Source: JAPXLN01 sp033809515 (GTDB taxonomy: Bacteria; Bacillota; Sulfobacillia; Fermentithermobacillales; Fermentithermobacillaceae). Taken from it: a stretch of DNA of 9,214 nucleotides. The stretch spans positions 1 through 9,214 of the forward strand of contig JAPXLN010000035.1 in assembly GCA_033809515.1 (NCBI GenBank), read 5' to 3'. The translations under genes were made by a program, and so were the position numbers. Positions within the stretch are counted from its first letter, which is position 1; every line of letters starts with the position of its first letter. Positions 4,671 through 9,214 of this stretch are shown one piece after another. The notes beneath the pieces were generated by a model. The model saw nothing but the letters and a program-made list of their open reading frames with translations. It made no database searches and was not told where the DNA came from.

Positions 4671-7600
4671 TACGTACTTCTCGAGGAACCGCTGAAGCAT
4701 TGCAGCTATCTCGGCCCTTGTAGCAGGTCCCGTTGGGTCAAGGATACCCTCGCCTTTGCCGCGAATGAGCCCCGAGCCTACTGCCCACTCCATGGCCTCC
4801 ACGGCCCATTCAGACACCATCTCTCCGTCAGCAAAGACCGACAGTGACCCACTCTGAGACACATCGTACCCGGCATACCTGGCATACCTATAAAGGAAGC
4901 AAGCTATCTGCTCCCGGGTGACTATGTCCTCAGGGCCGAACCTGTTATCTCCGTAACCCTGAACAATCCCGTTTGCTGCCGCCCATGCCACAGCGTCCGT
5001 GTACCATGTGCCCGAAGACACATCAGCAAAGGGGCCTACCGGAGCGTCCGGCGTCTCCGCCAGCCGGTGGAGAATCGTGACGATCATGGCGCGACTGGTC
5101 TTTAGAAGCGGGCTGAAAGTCTCTGTGCCTGTGCCTGTCATCAGGTCCTTGTCAAAGACATACCTTATGCTCTCATAGAACCAGTCAGTTACTTCGACGT
5201 CCTCAAAGGGGAAGACTTTCCTGAACGTCGCCGAAATGCTGTGCGCTCTGTTTACCCACTCAAAGGTGTAACTTTCCTTTGCTCCTATGCTCTTGCCGTC
5301 TACCAGCACATCGACAATTTCGTAGCCGATGTCGGGCAAAATGGCAAATGTGGAGGAGGAACCGGCTATGATCGTAGTCGTCTTGGGAGCAATGGTGCCT
5401 CCGGGGCCGGCGGTAACGGTAATGGTGTACGTAAGAACAGCGCCTCCGCCAGGGTCAGAGCTCGGCAATGCAGGAATGGTCAGATGGAATTCCTTAGTCC
5501 TTGACTGACCTCCCTGCTTATCGACAGTAGCTGTAAGGGTCACTGCTTTGCTGCTCTCCTTAGCGGCAGGTCTCGTAACCGCTCCCGTGGTGACGTTTAT
5601 CAAACCCGCAGGTTCTGCGCTCCAGCTGATGGCTGTATCATGAGGTCCGGAGCCTACGAGGTTTAGGCCGCTTGTCACCTGGCTCTCAGTGCTGTTCGAA
5701 CCTTTGATGAGGTTCCAGGTAAGCCAGGTCAGATCAAGAGCGATAGACTCGTCGGGCGTTGGAGGCGCCGCCATTACCGTAAGGTCAAACGTCACCGTAT
5801 CGCTTGCATCACCCTTGCGTATGGTAGCGGTCAATGCGACAGTCCGGTTACCCTGGGCGAAAGTGGGCCTGGCAATTGCTCCTGTGGTGGTGTTGATCAA
5901 ACCTGTCGGTTCTGCGCTCCAGCCAATAGTTGTGCCGCCGGCTCCCGAGGTCGGGAGGGGATTGACGAGGTTGCTCGTTACGCTGTCCTGACGGGTGTTC
6001 TCACCCCCGATTACGTCCCACGTGAGGGCCGCCTTGGCTGCAGCAACCGCACTGGCATCAGGATCATCGGGTAGGCCGAAATCCTTGGACTGGAGGACCA
6101 GCCCCCAGGCTCCCACCGCTACGAAACTGGCATCTCCGGCGGCTACTCCATACAGATGCATATCCGGGTCAGCTAGCCCTGAAGGCTGCTGTGTCCAGGT
6201 AGCTCCCTTATCAGCGGAAACCACGATCAGCCCATAGGAAGCTACTGCCACAAGACGACCCCCGCCGTAATCTACGGAGTTTATATACTGGCTAACCCCA
6301 CCCGCTTCTGCGTATAGAGTCCAGCTTGCCCCACTATCATCGGATACCCAGATTCTGCCGTTCCCTCCCGTAGCGACAAACCGCCCGTCTGCGTAAATGA
6401 CGTCCTTTGGGTACCCATTGCCCGGTAGATAGGTGCGGGCCCATGCCTCCCCGTCAGTAGAGCTGTACACTTGCCCGTTTTTGCCTAAGGAGATGAAGGT
6501 GCCGTTACCGAAAGCAACGGTCATAAAGGGTATCAGGTAATCGTGGTTGACGGAAGTCCACGTGACTCCATCAGAAGAGACCAGGATTACAGCGTTGTAA
6601 TCAACCCCTCCGACCGCAACGTACTTGCCGTTCCCGTAGGTCACATCGTACAGCGCTACGGATACGCCCGACGTCTGCTTTGTCCAGGTCGTCCCATCAG
6701 CCGATGTGAGGATCGTACCTTTCTCGCCGACCGCCACAAATCCGTTGTTCAGATATCTTACAGATTGCAGGACTTCACTTGTTCCCGAAGTCCTAAGGGT
6801 CCATGTGACCCCGTCAGACGATGTCTGGATAGTCCCGTTGTACCCTACCGCAACAAACGTGCTGCCACCGTAAGCCACCTTCAGCAGGTGTTGCCGAGTG
6901 CCCTGGCCCAGTTCGGCCCAGGTAGTCCCGTTTGTGGACGTCAAGATGTCGTATTTGAAGCTCACTGCCACCCATTTGCCGCCACCGCCGGCGACTGCGG
7001 CGAGACTCATATCTTGAGGGATGCCGCTCTGGCGTTGCCAAGTCGTCCCATCGGTGGAAGTGAACATGCTGGGGGCTAAGATGTCAGGGCGGTAGCCTAC
7101 GGTCACAAACCGGCTGCCATCGTAGTCAACAGAGTTCAGAAGCCCGTAACATGTTATTCCGAAGGCATACTTCGTCCAGTTCTCTCCGCGGTCGGTTGAA
7201 GAATAGATGCACGCTGTGTTATACCCGCCTACGGCTACAAACCTGCCGTCTCCGTAAGCTACGTCCCGAAGCGTATCACCGAGAGAAGCTCGTTCCGTCC
7301 AGTTCTCCCCATCAGGAGAAGTTACAATAACACCCCTGCTTCCGACAGCTACATAGGTCCCGTCAGCATATGCTACTGCATTCAACTGCTCCTTTACTTC
7401 AGCAGCTGCCGTTACCTTCCATGTTACTCCATCAGCGGAAGTAAGGATCCTTCCGCTTTGCCCCACTGCCACGAACTTGCCATCTACGCAGATGATGTCT
7501 GAAAGATAATGATCAGGAACGGTTGCCAAATGGGTCCAGTTCACCCCGTCGGCAGACCCGTATATGGTCCCATCAAGGCCTGTTCGTTGATTTCCGATGG

Positions 7601-9214
7601 CAATGTACTTGCCGTTGCCGTAGGCAATCGCTTCCAGAGTATGGGATACTTTGAGGTCCGATGAAGTCCAGTCTATCCCGTTTACAGATACGCCTAAGGC
7701 ACCCCTCTCGCCCACTGCCATGAACTTGCCGTTGAGATACTTAACTTCCCGCAGGGATTTGGCCGTAGGCCAAGGACTTCTGTAATACCAGAGGGGCTCC
7801 TCGGTATCGGGTTTTGGCTCTCTCTTGGTGACCTTCACTGTCCAATTCTTTGTGGTAGTCCCGTCTTCTGCGGTCACCACATAGGTCAGAGGAGTTGTGA
7901 AGTCTTGAGAGGTAACGCCGCTCGCCTGACTGACGCCGCCTACAGCCGCTGTGGCCTGGGTCGACAAGGTGAACGTTGCCTTCAGATCCGTCAGGTCAGT
8001 GCCGCTGTCAACCAGAACCTCGACGGTCCCTGTTGTGGCTGTGCAATCGATAACAGTCCCGTCAGACGGTGAGAAGTTGAATGCCAGGATGTCAGCCTCG
8101 CTGCTGGGAACTACCGGGCCAACTGCTGTAACGCCCTTCAAGAATGGGTAGCCGTCATTTTTGCCGCCATGAATGCCCCATGTCTCTGTGAAATCCCAGC
8201 CTGCGTAGGTATCCTGCTGCTTCATCTCGGCGGTGGTCTTGCCTACCACCCCAGAACCGCCTACAGACGAGGAGCGGCCCGACGTGTCGATATCCCAATA
8301 ACTGTTGGTACATCCTCCGACGCCTTCGCCAATCAAACCGCCGCCAATACCTCTTACCGATCCCGTCGAATAAGTACCCGTTACGGATCCGGAGTTCCTT
8401 CCAACCAGGCCGCCAACCTGGCTCCTGCCCTCAACCGCTCCCATAGCGTAGCAGTTCTCAATCTCGCCTTTCACAGTCAAAACAACGTTCCTACCGACGA
8501 GTCCTCCGACGCCATCTACCGTGCCCTTGGCGTCACCACTAGCGAAGCAACGCGAGATTTTGCCACCCGAGTTCTTGCCAACCAGTCCTCCGACAGACCC
8601 GGTGCCTGTTACGGCACCACGGGCAAAGCTACCAGAGATCTGGCCGGCGTTCAAACCCACCAGTCCGCCCACTTCCTCTTTGCCAGTTACGTTACCTAGG
8701 GCGTAGGACGCAGAAATGGAGCTCGAACTAGGCAAGACCCCTGCCAGTCCTCCCACGGATCCGCCCAGCCCTGTCCCTGAAACGGTCACGTTGCCTGTAG
8801 CGTTACATTCCGAGATAGTAGCCGGTGCATCAACCTGTCCGACGAGACCGCCCACGCATTGAACGACGCCGGTCACATTGCAGCCGGCTGAGGACTTCTG
8901 GATATTGCTTCCACTGAATGTTCCCACTAGGCCTCCGACACGACTCTCTCCGCTCACACTGCCATCAGTCACGCGAACATTATCGATCTGCGTGGGTGTG
9001 CTGTTCTGAGGTGCGACAATACCCGCGAGTCCGCCTGCACTGTTATTCCCCAGGACCAGCACATCTGCCATGGTTAGGTTCTTCAACGTTGCTCCCTTGG
9101 CGGTGCCGAACAAACCTACGCGACTGCTTGACGACCGGACAATACGAAGGCCTGTGATGGTCTTGTCGTTGCCATCGTATGTGCCGGTGAATGCCTCGTC
9201 CGAGGTGCCTATGG
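4665..9214 (-). CDS. Giant mosaic SLH-domain surface protein, N-terminus outside the window
   Basis: The frame is open from the stop at 4665 to the window edge, 1,515 complete codons. The first apparent start (TTG at 9113) is internal, since the residues upstream (DEAFTGTYDGNDKTITGLRI) are typical of the strand before GLUG repeats. Domains in protein order, by position: GLUG-type repeats (9214 to about 8135), ending in NSYWDIDTS and WGIHGGKNDGYPFLKG; a DUF5018-like beta domain (about 8093-7824); 14 propeller repeats (about 7770-6060); two atrophied bacterial Ig-like domains (about 6040-5770 and 5760-5480), both with ISWSAEP/IGWSAEP and GLIN-TTGA; a bacterial repeat domain with VTAGPGGTI (about 5450-5220); and three SLH domains (about 5215-4668) beginning FEDVEV, FADVSS and FADGEM. 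SLH domains bind pyruvylated secondary cell-wall polymer, so the protein should be exported and anchored to the wall. The signal peptide lies outside the window. The role is unknown; adhesion or ligand binding is an inference from the repeats. It ends in a strong terminator and is transcriptionally separate from nurA-herA. Confidence 0.95.
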   Translation of the reverse strand, partial: IGTSDEAFTGTYDGNDKTITGLRIVRSSSSRVGLFGTAKGATLKNLTMADVLVLGNNSAGGLAGIVAPQNSTPTQIDNVRVTDGSVSGESRVGGLVGTFSGSNIQKSSAGCNVTGVVQCVGGLVGQVDAPATISECNATGNVTVSGTGLGGSVGGLAGVLPSSSSISASYALGNVTGKEEVGGLVGLNAGQISGSFARGAVTGTGSVGGLVGKNSGGKISRCFASGDAKGTVDGVGGLVGRNVVLTVKGEIENCYAMGAVEGRSQVGGLVGRNSGSVTGTYSTGSVRGIGGGLIGEGVGGCTNSYWDIDTSGRSSSVGGSGVVGKTTAEMKQQDTYAGWDFTETWGIHGGKNDGYPFLKGVTAVGPVVPSSEADILAFNFSPSDGTVIDCTATTGTVEVLVDSGTDLTDLKATFTLSTQATAAVGGVSQASGVTSQDFTTPLTYVVTAEDGTTTKNWTVKVTKREPKPDTEEPLWYYRSPWPTAKSLREVKYLNGKFMAVGERGALGVSVNGIDWTSSDLKVSHTLEAIAYGNGKYIAIGNQRTGLDGTIYGSADGVNWTHLATVPDHYLSDIICVDGKFVAVGQSGRILTSADGVTWKVTAAAEVKEQLNAVAYADGTYVAVGSRGVIVTSPDGENWTERASLGDTLRDVAYGDGRFVAVGGYNTACIYSSTDRGENWTKYAFGITCYGLLNSVDYDGSRFVTVGYRPDILAPSMFTSTDGTTWQRQSGIPQDMSLAAVAGGGGKWVAVSFKYDILTSTNGTTWAELGQGTRQHLLKVAYGGSTFVAVGYNGTIQTSSDGVTWTLRTSGTSEVLQSVRYLNNGFVAVGEKGTILTSADGTTWTKQTSGVSVALYDVTYGNGKYVAVGGVDYNAVILVSSDGVTWTSVNHDYLIPFMTVAFGNGTFISLGKNGQVYSSTDGEAWARTYLPGNGYPKDVIYADGRFVATGGNGRIWVSDDSGASWTLYAEAGGVSQYINSVDYGGGRLVAVASYGLIVVSADKGATWTQQPSGLADPDMHLYGVAAGDASFVAVGAWGLVLQSKDFGLPDDPDASAVAAAKAALTWDVIGGENTRQDSVTSNLVNPLPTSGAGGTTIGWSAEPTGLINTTTGAIARPTFAQGNRTVALTATIRKGDASDTVTFDLTVMAAPPTPDESIALDLTWLTWNLIKGSNSTESQVTSGLNLVGSGPHDTAISWSAEPAGLINVTTGAVTRPAAKESSKAVTLTATVDKQGGQSRTKEFHLTIPALPSSDPGGGAVLTYTITVTAGPGGTIAPKTTTIIAGSSSTFAILPDIGYEIVDVLVDGKSIGAKESYTFEWVNRAHSISATFRKVFPFEDVEVTDWFYESIRYVFDKDLMTGTGTETFSPLLKTSRAMIVTILHRLAETPDAPVGPFADVSSGTWYTDAVAWAAANGIVQGYGDNRFGPEDIVTREQIACFLYRYARYAGYDVSQSGSLSVFADGEMVSEWAVEAMEWAVGSGLIRGKGEGILDPTGPATRAEIAAMLQRFLEKYVK
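6060..7770 (-). repeat. Fourteen tandem BNR/WD-like beta-propeller repeats within the surface protein
   Basis: Each unit of about 40 residues runs L-x-x-V-x-Y-x-x-G-x-F-V-A-V-G, then a glycine turn, I-x-x-S-x-D-G-x-x-W-T. I count 14 units, from LREVKYLNGKFMAVG to LYGVAAGDASFVAVG. The last unit lacks the closing W-T strand (it ends LQSKDFGLP), while an extra aromatic strand (PLWYYRSPWP) precedes the first, the arrangement expected for propeller ring closure. At the DNA level the units are diverged, so this is an old array. Confidence 0.85.
8135..9214 (-). repeat. GLUG-type repeat array within the surface protein
   Basis: About nine copies of a V-G-G-L-V-G-x-N-x-G-x-I-x-x-S-Y-A-x-G-x-V-x-G unit recur every 25 to 33 residues, for example VGGLVGLNAGQI, VGGLVGKNSGGKI and VGGLVGRNSGSV. 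GLUG arrays are found in bacterial surface proteins and are thought to form a beta-solenoid. The array probably continues beyond the window. Confidence 0.8.

Noticed and set aside
6543..7079. 178-codon plus-strand open frame opposite the propeller repeats
   Set aside because: The minus-strand frame is unmistakably repeat protein. The opposite frame is kept open by the repeated codon pattern.
6060..7770. Regularly spaced similar DNA segments that might suggest a CRISPR or other DNA repeat array
   Set aside because: The period is about 120 bases, in whole codons, and similarity is at the protein level with diverged third positions. It is a coding repeat, not a DNA array.
8169..8699. 176-codon plus-strand open frame opposite the GLUG repeats
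   Set aside because: Same reason: periodic GGC/GTC-rich repeats keep the antisense frame open, and the translation itself shows no family features.

Overview
The window looks like a chromosomal segment of a Gram-positive bacterium of the Bacillota, most likely an anaerobic clostridial or Peptococcaceae-type lineage. The pointers are a giant surface protein ending in three SLH (S-layer homology) domains, strong GGAGG-type ribosome binding sites, and a moderately GC-rich composition (judged by eye). All supported genes lie on the minus strand, so transcription runs from high to low coordinates. Most plus-strand open frames are shadows of these genes.

Right half (4665-9214): one very large mosaic surface protein, cut off at its N-terminus by the window edge. 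Reading along the protein it has an array of GLUG-type repeats, a DUF5018-like beta domain, 14 beta-propeller repeats (enough for two seven-bladed propellers), two atrophied bacterial Ig-like domains, one small bacterial repeat domain and three SLH domains. Its stop codon is followed by two GC-rich hairpins and a run of eight T residues, a convincing intrinsic terminator.

Middle (1529-4339): a NurA-HerA type DNA end-processing pair followed by a remnant. A 141-codon frame carries the N-terminal part of a NurA-like nuclease but lacks the rest of that family. It runs out of frame into a HerA/DUF87 ATPase. The HerA frame is open 25 codons upstream of its first ATG, and those codons look like part of its HAS-barrel, so the junction appears to be a deletion, a frameshift or an unusual translational coupling. 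Downstream of herA is a fragment resembling the C-terminal end of a PepSY/YycI/YcdB-like protein, with no usable start and an in-frame stop just before it.

Left end (1-1383): a HIRAN-domain protein with an excellent ribosome binding site and a near-perfect palindrome in its leader. It is followed by a 13-bp stem hairpin and then about 650 bases with no credible gene but several nested stem-loops. That stretch could be an unrecognised structured RNA or decayed DNA.

Taken together, NurA (nuclease), HerA (translocase) and HIRAN (a domain known in eukaryotes to bind 3'-OH DNA ends) suggest a DNA end-processing, repair or defence cassette. The truncated nurA, the start-less HAS-barrel codons and the neighbouring gene fragment suggest the cassette is decaying or rearranged.
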